64,000 nt of DNA from Ignavibacteria bacterium. GTDB lineage: Bacteria; Bacteroidota; Ignavibacteria; UBA10030; SZUA-254. The position numbers were made by a program, and so were the translations under genes. Positions 1 through 9,287 of this stretch are shown one piece after another (the first letter of the stretch is position 1; each line of letters opens with the position of its first letter). Where the stretch lies: contig JACOSY010000005.1 in assembly GCA_016178595.1 (NCBI GenBank), positions 1 to 64,000 of the forward strand, given 5' to 3'. Below the pieces are notes generated by a model. It saw nothing but the letters and a program-made list of their open reading frames with translations. It did not search any database and had not been told where the DNA came from.

Positions 1-294
1 GAAGGAATTCCACACCTGACCACACAACAAGGTCGGGAGTTCAACTCCCTCCCAGCAGGAGAACGGATCATGACTACACAACTAGGAGGGAGTTCCACTC
101 CCGACTTTATCATAAGTGCAGGAATTCCACACCTGACCACACAACAAGGTCGGGAGTTCAACTCCCTCCCAGCAGGAGAACGGATCATGACTACACAACT
201 AGGAGGGAGTTCCACTCCCGACTTTATCATGAGTGAAGGAATTCCACGCCTGACTACACAACAAGGTCGGGAGTTCAACTCCCTCCCAGCAGGG
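1..294. repeat. 117-bp tandem repeat, about 2.5 copies, probably continuing off the left edge
   Basis: ggaattccac starts at 4, 121 and 238 (period 117). Each unit carries GTCGGGAGTTCAACTCCCTCC (32-52, 149-169, 266-286) and, in the first two units, the near-complementary GGAGGGAGTTCCACTCCCGAC (85-105, 202-222). Confidence 0.95.
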
Positions 295-316
295 CACACG
301 TAACTGGATATAACTA

Positions 317-790
317 ATGCATTTTGAATTCACAATAATAAGTTTCATTACTCTTGCTATCGCAGTATTAGGGGCTGTCCTTGGCGTGATCAATACTTGG
401 AATGCGATCGAGCGAGATAAGGTCAAGCTTAGAGTGGTTCCGAAACTCGCCGTACCAATTGGCCTTCCCGACAACAGAACACGCCTGTGCATCGAGGTAA
501 CGAATTTGAGTGCTTTCGCCGTGACCATTTCTGATGTCGGGCTTCTTTTTAAAGGCACAAAGAACCGCGGAACTCTAGTCCAACCAATGCTGTTTGACGG
601 CGGCTCTTTTCCACGACGACTTGATGCACGATCTTCATTTACGGTTTATTTCTCTCCAGAAGCAACGCAAGAAGATAACTTTCTGACGACTCGCTGCGCT
701 TATGCAAAAACAGATTGTGGCGTGCAAGCAACTGGAACAAGTGGTGCTCTAAAACAAATGGTACATGAAGCTAGAAAAGCACACAACTAG
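317..790 (+). CDS. Hypothetical small membrane-anchored protein (N-terminal TM helix)
   Basis: 157-aa ORF with hydrophobic N-terminus MHFEFTIISFITLAIAVLGAVLGVI followed by a soluble beta-rich-looking domain. Confidence 0.6.
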   Translation: MHFEFTIISFITLAIAVLGAVLGVINTWNAIERDKVKLRVVPKLAVPIGLPDNRTRLCIEVTNLSAFAVTISDVGLLFKGTKNRGTLVQPMLFDGGSFPRRLDARSSFTVYFSPEATQEDNFLTTRCAYAKTDCGVQATGTSGALKQMVHEARKAHN

Positions 791-855
791 TAATGAGAGT
801 CCATGATTTCAGTCGCGTGCGCTGCTCATAATAAGCAAAAACACCGACGCTCTTC

Positions 856-939
856 AATAACGGATAACAAATAACCGGTAACGACTAACGATCCTCCAAC
901 ATCAGATTTCTAACCCCTAAACTCAAACCTCTAACCTCT
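856..939. repeat. Degenerate period-7 repeat abutting the next start codon
   Basis: In-phase heptads AATAACG GATAACA AATAACC GGTAACG ACTAACG ATCCTCC AACATCA GATTTCT AACCCCT AAACTCA AACCTCT AACCTCT. Confidence 0.8.
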
Positions 940-942
940 CCT

Positions 943-1995
943 GTGCCCTCTCGTCGTATCGTCATTCTTGCCGAAGGAACATTCAGTCCGCTTGAATCGA
1001 AGACCGCCAATCAGGTCATCCGGTATATTCCGGAACAAGTCGTGGCTGTCATTGATAGCAAACAGGAGGGACGAACGGCGCAGCAGGTGCTGGGATTTGG
1101 CGGCGATATTCCCGTCGTTCCGAATCTTCACTCTGCACTCGCTCATGCGCCTGATACATTACTTATTGGCATTGCCCCAACGGGCGGACGGTTGCCGGAT
1201 GAATGGCGACACATTATCACTGAAGCGATCAATAACAAACTCGACATCATCAGCGGGCTTCACACATATCTTTCCGATGACAAGGAATTTTCGTATCATG
1301 CATCCATCAAGAACGTTCGGTTGATCAACCTTCGAGGAATTCCCCCGGAGTATGAAGTTGTCGCGAAAGGATGTTGGAAGGAACGGGAGGCAAGAACCAT
1401 CCTCACCGTCGGCACAGATTGTAATGTCGGAAAAATGACGGCATCGCTGGAATTGCACCGCGAGTTTCTCCGCCGGGGAATGAAATCGGATTTTGTCGCA
1501 ACGGGGCAGACGGGCATCCTTCTTTCCGGACACAGAGGGGTTGCCGTCGATTCAGTTGTTAGTGACTATGTTGCAGGCGCGATCGAGTACGAAGTGGAAC
1601 GTTCCGTCGCTCGCGGTGCGAAATATATTCATGTCGAAGGACAAGGCTCGCTGACACATCAAGGATATTCGAGTGTCACACTTGGCCTGCTGCACGGCGT
1701 CATGCCGGATGCGATGATCATGGTGCATCATCCGGCACGTCACGCTGACGATTATGGATTCTCGCTCGATAATGTCAAACGACTGATTGATCTCCATGAG
1801 ACGATGCTTCGGCCGTTCAAGGAATCTAAAGTCATCGGCATTGCCATCAACACCGTCATGATGACCGCGCAGCAGGTTGAAGTTGCAAAGCGTGAGCTGC
1901 AGGAACAGACTGCTCTTCCGGTTGCGGATGTGCTCACGCCCGGTGTTCGCATCCTTGCCGATGCGCTTCTCGAATATTTTCAAAGTAAGCCATAG
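943..1995 (+). CDS. DUF1611 domain protein (DgcN-like), GTG start
   Basis: P-loop segment LTVGTDCNVGKMTASLELHREFLRRGMKSDFVATGQTGILLSG is typical of DUF1611. Confidence 0.85.
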   Translation: MPSRRIVILAEGTFSPLESKTANQVIRYIPEQVVAVIDSKQEGRTAQQVLGFGGDIPVVPNLHSALAHAPDTLLIGIAPTGGRLPDEWRHIITEAINNKLDIISGLHTYLSDDKEFSYHASIKNVRLINLRGIPPEYEVVAKGCWKEREARTILTVGTDCNVGKMTASLELHREFLRRGMKSDFVATGQTGILLSGHRGVAVDSVVSDYVAGAIEYEVERSVARGAKYIHVEGQGSLTHQGYSSVTLGLLHGVMPDAMIMVHHPARHADDYGFSLDNVKRLIDLHETMLRPFKESKVIGIAINTVMMTAQQVEVAKRELQEQTALPVADVLTPGVRILADALLEYFQSKP

Positions 1996-2001
1996 AATAG
2001 T

Positions 2002-3369
2002 ATGATCGTGATGAAGTTCGGCGGTACTTCCGTAGAAGATGCCGCCGCAATACGAAGAGTCATCGATATCGTCCGGCGGGAAATTCCCCATACGCCGCTT
2101 GTGACGGTCTCGGCGTGTGCCGGAGCGACGAACGATCTCATCAATGCGGCACACGCCGTTCGTGACGGCCGATTGGAAACAGCGATGAACGTTCTCACTA
2201 CGCTGCGTGAACGCCATGTGACCATCGCGCACGAGCTTCTGAGTGCAGACGAGTACAATCGAGTTGCGGCTGCATTGGATGGAATGTTCACGGAGCTGCA
2301 GAACTATATTCAGGGTGTTTTCCTTCTCGGCGAGTTGACAAACCGCTCGCTCGATACCTTCTCCAGCTACGGCGAGCGTTTGTCGTCCATCATCATTCAC
2401 GCTGCGATGCAGGAAATGGGGATGCCATCAGAGCTTGTGGATGCACGGAAGGTCATGATCACCGACGCACATTTCGGTTCGGCGCAGCCTCTTTGGGAAG
2501 TCGTAGCAGAACGGGCTAAACAGTTTTTCCTTCCAATTCTCGAAGCGAAAAAAATAGTGGTGACGCAGGGATTCATCGGCGCAACGGAGGATGGAATTAC
2601 CACAACGATCGGCCGCGGCGGCTCGGATTTGAGCGCGGCGATTTTCGGATCGGCCTTGCGTGCCGAGGAGATCCAAATCTGGACTGATGTCGATGGAATG
2701 ATGACCGCCGATCCGCACATCATACCGGAATCGAAATTGATCGACATCATGAGCTTTAATGAAGCATCCGAGCTTGCCTATTTCGGCGCGAAAGTGCTTC
2801 ATCCCCGAACAATTCTTCCGGCAATTGAAAAGAATATTCCTGTGCGAGTGCTCAATTCCCACAGGCCTGAGGTTGGCGGCACACTGATCGTCAAATCACC
2901 GGAATCCTCGTCCGGTGCAAATGGCGACGTCATCAAGTCCATCGCCTTCAAGAAAGGCATTACGGTCATTAACGTCAGCTCATCAAGGATGTTGATGGCC
3001 CACGGATTTCTCGCAAGGCTATTTTCCATTTTTGCGGATCATGAGAAGAGTATCGACGTTGTTGCGACCTCCGAGGTGAGCGTCTCGCTAACCGTTGATA
3101 ATGAAACCGGCTTGGCAGAAATTGTGAAGGAACTTGAGACGATCGGCGAGATACGGCTTCATCGCGGCAAGGCAATCATCTGTATTGTCGGCGAAGGAAT
3201 GAAACATACGCCCGGGATTGCCGGAAGAATTTTTGGCGCGCTCGCGCGGGCGAACGTGAACATCGAGATGGTATCGGAAGGCGCGTCCGAAATCAATCTG
3301 ACACTCGTCGTCGATGAGAACGATGTGAACACGTCGGTGCGGGTATTGCACGATGAGTTTTTTGGCTAA
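2002..3369 (+). CDS. lysC: Aspartate kinase with C-terminal ACT domains
   Basis: MIVMKFGGTSVEDAAAIRRV; GRGGSDLSAAIFGSALRAEEIQIWTDVDGMMTADPHI. Confidence 0.95.
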   Translation: MIVMKFGGTSVEDAAAIRRVIDIVRREIPHTPLVTVSACAGATNDLINAAHAVRDGRLETAMNVLTTLRERHVTIAHELLSADEYNRVAAALDGMFTELQNYIQGVFLLGELTNRSLDTFSSYGERLSSIIIHAAMQEMGMPSELVDARKVMITDAHFGSAQPLWEVVAERAKQFFLPILEAKKIVVTQGFIGATEDGITTTIGRGGSDLSAAIFGSALRAEEIQIWTDVDGMMTADPHIIPESKLIDIMSFNEASELAYFGAKVLHPRTILPAIEKNIPVRVLNSHRPEVGGTLIVKSPESSSGANGDVIKSIAFKKGITVINVSSSRMLMAHGFLARLFSIFADHEKSIDVVATSEVSVSLTVDNETGLAEIVKELETIGEIRLHRGKAIICIVGEGMKHTPGIAGRIFGALARANVNIEMVSEGASEINLTLVVDENDVNTSVRVLHDEFFG

Positions 3370-3389
3370 GTCTTCAGTGAAAGCGACGG

Positions 3390-4655
3390 ATGGAACAATT
3401 CCACTACAAAAATAACGAGCTTTGGTGTGAAGAGGTTAACGTCGACGAGATCGTGCGAAATGTCGGCACGCCGGTGTACGTTTACAGCAGGCGCTCAATT
3501 GTCGATCACTGCAGATGGATCGAGCAGGCATTCGGAACGATCGATCATCTTTCCTGTTACGCCGTGAAGGCAAACGCAAACCGCGAAGTTCTTCGGACAC
3601 TTGCGCACGAGGGAATTGGCGCCGATGCCGGCTCAGTCGGTGAGTTGTACCTTGCACTTGCCGCAGGCTTTCCTCCCGAGAAGATTACCTTCAGCGGCGT
3701 GGGTAAACGGAACGACGAGATCGAGTTCGCACTGCGACGAAACATTCTTTCCTTCAATGCCGAATCGGAGGAGGAGATACAAGTGCTGAGTGACATCGCC
3801 GGCACGTTAGCGACGACTGCGCGTGTGTTTCTTCGCGTGAACTTCGATATCAAGACGACAACTCATCCCTACATTACTACCGGACGCAGGCACAACAAGT
3901 TTGGCGTCGATTCATCCAAAGCTCTTTCCGTTCTTCGGTCGGCAAGCAGACTGCCGGGGCTTGAGGTGGTCGGCATTCACAGTCACATCGGTTCACAGAT
4001 CATTGACGAGGAAACTTTCATTGCTGCGGCAGAGGCACTCTCTCGCGTAGCCAGCAACCTCCGCAGTGAGGGGATCAACATTACACAAATCAATTTCGGA
4101 GGCGGCTTCGGAGTGCAATATCGAAACTACATCACGCACCGGCTTCTTCCCTTGGAACCTGAAAATCCCGAAGCGGAAGTGACTACAGTCCGGCTGCTGC
4201 AAGCGATCCTCCCGATACTCAAGAAAACGGGCTGCAGGATATTTATTCAGCCCGGGCGCTCGATTGTTGCCCACGCTGGAATCTTACTCACAAAAGTGTT
4301 ATATAGGAAACAAGGAGATGGTAAGATATTTGTCATTGCCGATGCAGGGATGAACGATCTTATTCGTCCGAGTCTGTACCAATCGTACCATCAGATCGTT
4401 CCAACAAGATTGGTCGAGAATGAACATGAAATTGTCGATGTCGTTGGGCCACTCTGCGAGACAGGCGATTTCTTTGCCCTGGATCGGCGACTTCCGCACG
4501 TTGACCGGGGAGACTCGTTAGCTGTTCTGTGTGCTGGTGCATACGGCTATGTTCTCTCGTCGAACTATAACGGCAGGCCTCGTCCGGCTGAAGTCATGGT
4601 GGACGGAGATACGTTTGCCATTGTTACACCGCGTGAAGTTCTTGAGGATTTATAA
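3390..4655 (+). CDS. lysA: Diaminopimelate decarboxylase
   Basis: Fold-III PLP decarboxylase: VGTPVYVYSRRSI, CYAVKANANREVLRTLAHEGIGADAGSVGEL, GGGFGVQY, GPLCETGD. Confidence 0.95.
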   Translation: MEQFHYKNNELWCEEVNVDEIVRNVGTPVYVYSRRSIVDHCRWIEQAFGTIDHLSCYAVKANANREVLRTLAHEGIGADAGSVGELYLALAAGFPPEKITFSGVGKRNDEIEFALRRNILSFNAESEEEIQVLSDIAGTLATTARVFLRVNFDIKTTTHPYITTGRRHNKFGVDSSKALSVLRSASRLPGLEVVGIHSHIGSQIIDEETFIAAAEALSRVASNLRSEGINITQINFGGGFGVQYRNYITHRLLPLEPENPEAEVTTVRLLQAILPILKKTGCRIFIQPGRSIVAHAGILLTKVLYRKQGDGKIFVIADAGMNDLIRPSLYQSYHQIVPTRLVENEHEIVDVVGPLCETGDFFALDRRLPHVDRGDSLAVLCAGAYGYVLSSNYNGRPRPAEVMVDGDTFAIVTPREVLEDL

Positions 4656-4671
4656 TTGAAGCAATGACTCA

Positions 4672-5688
4672 ATGAGACAATTCAACGTCGCTGTTGTCGG
4701 AGCTACGGGACTTGTTGGACGGAAGATGATCCAGGTATTGGAGGAACGGAATTTTCCTGTTGGCAATCTCCGTTTGTTAGCTTCGAAGAAGTCGGTTGGA
4801 AAGAAGATCACGTTTCGCGACATGGACTATGCGGTTGAAGAGTTGACTCCGAACAGCTTCATGGGAATCGACATTGCGCTCTTCTCTGCGGGCGCTGCCG
4901 TGAGCAAAGAGTTTGCGCCTGTCGCAGCTCGCGCCGGTGCGCTCGCCATCGATAACAGCAGCGCGTGGCGAATGGACAAAGACGTACCGCTCGTTGTTCC
5001 GGAAGTGAACCCGGACGCCATCGTTCTACACAAGGGCATCATAGCGAATCCAAACTGCTCGGCGATTCAGATGGTTGTTGCACTCAAGCCGCTGCATGAT
5101 CGGTGGAAGATCAAACGTGTTGTCGTATCGACGTATCAGTCGGTGACCGGCGCAGGAAACCTTGCCGTACGCCAGCTCGAATCCGAACTCGCGAAGGATG
5201 CGAATCCAACAAAGAAATTTCCTCATCCCATCGCATTCAATGTCTTGCCGCAGGTCGATGTTTTTGTCGACGGCGGCTATACAAAAGAGGAAATGAAGAT
5301 GGTCAACGAGACGAAGAAAATTATGGGAGATGACTCTATTAACGTGACGGCGACGTGTGTTCGGGTACCGGTTATTGGCGGCCATAGTGAAGCGGTAAAC
5401 TTAGAGTTCGAGAATCCGTATACACTTGAAGAAGTCTACGATGTGCTGCGGCGTGCTCCGGGCATTTGCCTTCAAGACGATGTCAACCAAAGTATTTATC
5501 CAATGCCGATCTGGTCGCACGAATGTGATGAGGTGTTTGTCGGTCGCATACGCCGCGATGAGACGATTAAGAATGGACTGAATTTGTGGATCGTCTCGGA
5601 TAATCTGCGCAAGGGCGCCGCAACAAACGCGGTACAGATTGCAGAAGAGTGGATTAACGACAATTCAAAAGTAAAAAGTAAAAAGTAA
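4672..5688 (+). CDS. asd: Aspartate-semialdehyde dehydrogenase
   Basis: VAVVGATGLVGRKMIQVLEERNFPV; NPNCSAIQMVVALKPL. Confidence 0.95.
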   Translation: MRQFNVAVVGATGLVGRKMIQVLEERNFPVGNLRLLASKKSVGKKITFRDMDYAVEELTPNSFMGIDIALFSAGAAVSKEFAPVAARAGALAIDNSSAWRMDKDVPLVVPEVNPDAIVLHKGIIANPNCSAIQMVVALKPLHDRWKIKRVVVSTYQSVTGAGNLAVRQLESELAKDANPTKKFPHPIAFNVLPQVDVFVDGGYTKEEMKMVNETKKIMGDDSINVTATCVRVPVIGGHSEAVNLEFENPYTLEEVYDVLRRAPGICLQDDVNQSIYPMPIWSHECDEVFVGRIRRDETIKNGLNLWIVSDNLRKGAATNAVQIAEEWINDNSKVKSKK

Positions 5689-5793
5689 AAAAGTAGTTGA
5701 GTATGTGAGATAATAAGGGGTTGAGATAGTTATCGGTTATTCGACCGCAGTCATATTTCCAAAAGAATCCAAAATCCAAAAAATCTAAAATTC
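5665..5793. repeat. Degenerate period-7 repeat tract covering the asd stop codon and intergenic region
   Basis: tcaaaag taaaaag taaaaag taaaaaa gtagttg ... agttatc ggttatt, then AATCCAA AATCCAA AAAATCT AAAATTC at 5766-5793. Confidence 0.7.
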
Positions 5794-5807
5794 TCCAGGA
5801 GAGTACC

Positions 5808-6386
5808 ATGAAATACCTTCTTGCGTTCTTGCTCGTTTTTTCCTTCATCGGCCATGCAGGGGATCTGAAAGATCTCAAAGTCGGTGAAGCCGTTCCTTCC
5901 TTCACGCTCAAAAACTATGACGGCAAAGACTACGACCTGAAAAAAGTTCTGAAGGAGAACAAGTACGCCGTTGTGATGTTCATTTCAACCGAATGCCCGG
6001 TCTCCAATGGATACAATGAACGGATGGTGAAGTTGAACGAGACATTCGGCAAGAAAGGGGTCGCATTCCTCGGTATCAATGCGAACAAGGAGGAAGATGT
6101 GAAAAGGATTGCCGCGCATTCGAAGGAACACGGATTCAAATTTCCTGTCTTGAAGGACGTACAGAACAAAGTCGCCGATCTCTACGCTGCGCAGGTGACA
6201 CCGGAAACGTTCGTCATTAATACGGAAGGAAAGCTCGTCTATCACGGTCGCATCGACGACAGTCGAACTCTATCCAAAGTCACGACGAACGATCTCGCCG
6301 ACGCGTTGGACAAACTTCTTGCCGGCAAGACTTTGACCGCTGCAACATCGAAGGCATTCGGCTGCTCGATCAAGCGTGTGGACTGA
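5808..6386 (+). CDS. Secreted redoxin / AhpC-TSA family thioredoxin-like protein
   Basis: Signal peptide; FISTECPVSNGYNERMVKLNETFGKKGVAFLGINANKEED. Confidence 0.85.
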   Translation: MKYLLAFLLVFSFIGHAGDLKDLKVGEAVPSFTLKNYDGKDYDLKKVLKENKYAVVMFISTECPVSNGYNERMVKLNETFGKKGVAFLGINANKEEDVKRIAAHSKEHGFKFPVLKDVQNKVADLYAAQVTPETFVINTEGKLVYHGRIDDSRTLSKVTTNDLADALDKLLAGKTLTAATSKAFGCSIKRVD

Positions 6387-6902
6387 GTGCCGATGCTGCG
6401 CTGGTTTCTTTTCGGTTCTCTTATCGTTCTCGGTACGACATTCGGTGAAGCACAGACAAAACTGCGCGGACTTCCTCCGGTCACGCCAATCCATATCGCC
6501 GAGTTAAAGGAAATGATCCGGCACGACTCCGGCAACGTCGTGTTTGTGAATGTATGGGCAACGTGGTGCAAGCCGTGTAGGGAAGAGATGCCGCAGGTCG
6601 TTCGGTTGCGGAAGAATTTTTTGAATAAAGGATTTTCGCTGATCCTCGTTTCAGTGGATGATAGCGATATTGTCGGTACACAAGTTCGACCCGCGCTGCA
6701 AAAGCTTGGCGTCAATTTTCCTTCCTATATCATCAACGAGAAATCCGACGAAGCATTCATTACGGGGATGGATTCGAGCTGGAACGGCGCGCTGCCAACG
6801 ACGTTTGTGTACGACCGGCATGGAGCTCTCTCCAATATTTTAACCGGCGAACGGACCTACAAACAGTTTGAGGAAGCCATAAGAAAATTTCTCCGCGAGT
6901 AG
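6387..6902 (+). CDS. TlpA-like thiol-disulfide oxidoreductase
   Basis: VFVNVWATWCKPCREEMPQ (WCxxC); GTG 6387 or ATG 6393 start. Confidence 0.88.
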   Translation: MPMLRWFLFGSLIVLGTTFGEAQTKLRGLPPVTPIHIAELKEMIRHDSGNVVFVNVWATWCKPCREEMPQVVRLRKNFLNKGFSLILVSVDDSDIVGTQVRPALQKLGVNFPSYIINEKSDEAFITGMDSSWNGALPTTFVYDRHGALSNILTGERTYKQFEEAIRKFLRE

Positions 6903-6936
6903 ATGTTTGGAATTCACTCACTCATTTGGTATTTTA

Positions 6937-6969
6937 ATCCCGTTATCCCGTAACGGGATTTTTATTTTC
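6937..6969 (+). terminator. Rho-independent terminator
   Basis: ATCCCGTTA-TCCCG-TAACGGGAT perfect 9-bp stem followed by TTTTATTTT. Confidence 0.85.
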
Positions 6970-6978
6970 GATGATCGT

Positions 6979-8808
6979 ATGAAGAAGCCATTTCGTGAAC
7001 GCATCAAGGAAGGTCCTATCGTCTGTGACGGCGCGATGGGCACGCTGCTCGATCTCTACGAGTACGATGAGATACCGCATGAAATTCAGAATCTGAAAAA
7101 CCCGGAGATCGTCGAACGAGTTCACCGCGAATACGTTGACGCAGGTTCCGAGATCATCGAATCCAACACCTTCTCCGCCAACCGCCTTCGCCTTTCCCAG
7201 TTTCATTTGCAGGAAAAGCTCCGCGAGATTAATCTTCGGGGTGTTGAGATCGCACGCCGTGCCGCAGGCGAATGCGCATACGTCGCCGGCTCTGTCGGCC
7301 CGACCGGCATGCTGCTCGAGCCGATCGGAAAGATCAAACGGCAACAGGCACGCGATGCATTTAAGGAACAGATCGAAATTCTCCTCGAAGCCGGTGTCGA
7401 TCTGATCATGCTGGAAACATTCGTCAGTGTTCAAGAGCTTGACGAAGCGCTTGGTGTTGCAAAGGAGCTGACCGATCTGCCGGTCGTTGCGCAAAAGGCT
7501 TTCGCTGAAGACGGCGCTATATTAAGCGGCTCTTTTCCGATTGATGTCATCGAACATTTGATCGAGCAGGGAGCGGACGTCGTTGGGGCGAACTGTACCG
7601 TCGGGCCGCAGCGGATGTTCAGCATCATCCGCAACGTCCACAAAGACGGCGTCATTCTTTCTGCGCAGCCGGCGGCGGGTATTCCAACACTTCTCAACGG
7701 CCGGTCGATCTATCATACGACCCCGGAGTACCTTGCACAGTACGCGAGAGAGCTTGTGAGTTCCGGTGTAACGCTGATTGGCGCGTGCTGTGGTTCCACG
7801 CCTGCACATATCCGTGCGATCGCCGACGCTGTAAAAGGTTTGAAAGTCGGAAGACCCGCTCCGAAGATCGACGCGAAGATGAAAGATACTGCACCGGCAC
7901 GGCTCGAGCCGCAGTATTATGTCGAATCATCCCGATGGTCGAAGTTTGCGCGGAATGTAGGGAAGAAGTTCATGACGACGGTCGAGCTTGACGTTCCCCG
8001 CGGGCTCGACATGTCGAGCGTGCTGGAAGGCGCGCAGTATTGTTACGAGCGGCAGATCGACGCCGTGAACATCACTGAAGGTGCGAGGGCCCGATTGAGG
8101 ATGAGCTCCATCGCGATCTCCGTTATGATTCAGCAGCGTGTGGGAATCGAAGCGATGACGCACCGCGCGACGCGCGACCATAATTTGATCGGGCTTCAGG
8201 CGGAGCTCCTTGGTGCGTATGCACTTGGCATCCGAAACATTTTATGCATTACAGGCGATCCTGCCGGGATCGGCGACTACCCGCATGCCAACTCCGTCTA
8301 TGATGTTGATTCCGTCGGATTGATCCGTGCGGTTCGTTCAATGAATGAAGGAACCGATATCATGGGCAACTCCATCGATAGTCCGACGTCGTTTTACATT
8401 GCGTGCGCTGCTAATCCATGCGCTGACAATTTGGATATCGAAGCCGAGAAGATCGAGCGCAAAGTCGAAGCGGGGGCGAACATCGCTTTCACGCAGCCGG
8501 TGTTCGAGATGAAAACGCTGGAGACTTTTTTGAAGCGCATCGAACATTTGAAGCTTCCCATCATGCTGGGTATCATCCCGTTGCGGAGTTACAAGCACGC
8601 CGACTTCCTCCACAATGAAGTGCCGGGGATGAGGATACCGGAAAAATTCCGGGAGATGATGCGCACTGCAGGTCCTGATGCGGCGAAGCTTGGGGTAAAA
8701 CTCTCGATGGACTTCTTGAAGGAAGCGAAGCCGTGCGTGGCCGGCGCTTATATGATGCCGCCGTTTCAGAAGTATCAGGTGATTGAAGAGTTGCTGGGGG
8801 TGGTGTAG
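6979..8808 (+). CDS. Bifunctional homocysteine S-methyltransferase / methylenetetrahydrofolate reductase
   Basis: Start reassigned from TTG 6907 to ATG 6979. GANCTVGP and GACCGSTPAHIRAI (Zn ligands), then an MTHFR domain (TTVELDVPRG...CITGDPAG...FTQPVFE). Confidence 0.93.
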   Translation: MKKPFRERIKEGPIVCDGAMGTLLDLYEYDEIPHEIQNLKNPEIVERVHREYVDAGSEIIESNTFSANRLRLSQFHLQEKLREINLRGVEIARRAAGECAYVAGSVGPTGMLLEPIGKIKRQQARDAFKEQIEILLEAGVDLIMLETFVSVQELDEALGVAKELTDLPVVAQKAFAEDGAILSGSFPIDVIEHLIEQGADVVGANCTVGPQRMFSIIRNVHKDGVILSAQPAAGIPTLLNGRSIYHTTPEYLAQYARELVSSGVTLIGACCGSTPAHIRAIADAVKGLKVGRPAPKIDAKMKDTAPARLEPQYYVESSRWSKFARNVGKKFMTTVELDVPRGLDMSSVLEGAQYCYERQIDAVNITEGARARLRMSSIAISVMIQQRVGIEAMTHRATRDHNLIGLQAELLGAYALGIRNILCITGDPAGIGDYPHANSVYDVDSVGLIRAVRSMNEGTDIMGNSIDSPTSFYIACAANPCADNLDIEAEKIERKVEAGANIAFTQPVFEMKTLETFLKRIEHLKLPIMLGIIPLRSYKHADFLHNEVPGMRIPEKFREMMRTAGPDAAKLGVKLSMDFLKEAKPCVAGAYMMPPFQKYQVIEELLGVV

Positions 8809-8812
8809 TCAA

Positions 8813-8854
8813 GGCAAAAATGCAAAGGGAAAAAGTAAAAAAGCCGGCGGAAAA
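8813..8854. repeat. Degenerate period-7 repeat directly after a stop codon
   Basis: GGCAAAA ATGCAAA GGGAAAA AGTAAAA AAGCCGG CGGAAAA in one phase. Confidence 0.6.
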
Positions 8855-8900
8855 ATACACGATGTCTACCCTAATACCTTGCGGATGCCCGGTCACCACC

Positions 8901-8925
8901 CACGAATTCATATCTTAAATTCGTG
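8901..8925. repeat. Short palindrome
   Basis: CACGAATT-catatctta-AATTCGTG, 8-bp perfect arms. Confidence 0.6.
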
Positions 8926-9191
8926 CCGGTTGTCAAATCAACAAAGCAAAATTGCCTCTGAGAGGGAAGAAGGAAAATTTTCCTCCTTGGGTCAAGGATA
9001 GAGCTTTAAGAGATAAGAATAAGAAACACTATATTTCAACCTCCCGCAAATGGTGACAAAAAGAATGAAGATTTGAATTCGGATTAACTGAGAAGATACA
9101 AAAGTGAGTATCAAATGATAAAAGCCTATTTGTCGGAAATTCTTCATGCTCAATTTGGCAAGTGATTATTATACGTAACGCTCAAGAAGCT

Positions 9192-9281
9192 ATGAGGAAT
9201 CTTCTGAGCATTTGCCATCGTTTGTACGTCAGAAGATTCGTCACGGCGACCGACAGCACCGAGCGTTCATTTGGAGATTAG
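9192..9281 (+). pseudogene. Truncated remnant of a class II aldolase N-terminus
   Basis: atg...tag reads MRNLLSICHRLYVRRFVTATDSTERSFGD*; intact gene at 9769 reads ...SNLLDICHRLYARGFVTATDGNVSVR. Confidence 0.85.
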
Positions 9282-9287
9282 CGTCAA

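Noticed and set aside
70-303. 77-aa ORF through the left-edge repeat
   Set aside because: Low-complexity repeat in palindromic DNA; the frame stays open because the unit is 117 bp. No family resemblance.
1-303. CRISPR array hypothesis for the left-edge repeat
   Set aside because: Contiguous 117-bp tandem repeat with no unique spacers and no cas genes in the window.
1552-2400. 282-aa antisense ORF opposite the DUF1611/lysC genes
   Set aside because: Spans two real genes on the other strand; no domain signal.
6907-6978. TTG-initiated extension of the methyltransferase/MTHFR ORF
   Set aside because: Would translate through the terminator hairpin; ATG 6979 (MKKPFRERIKEGP) fits the family N-terminus.
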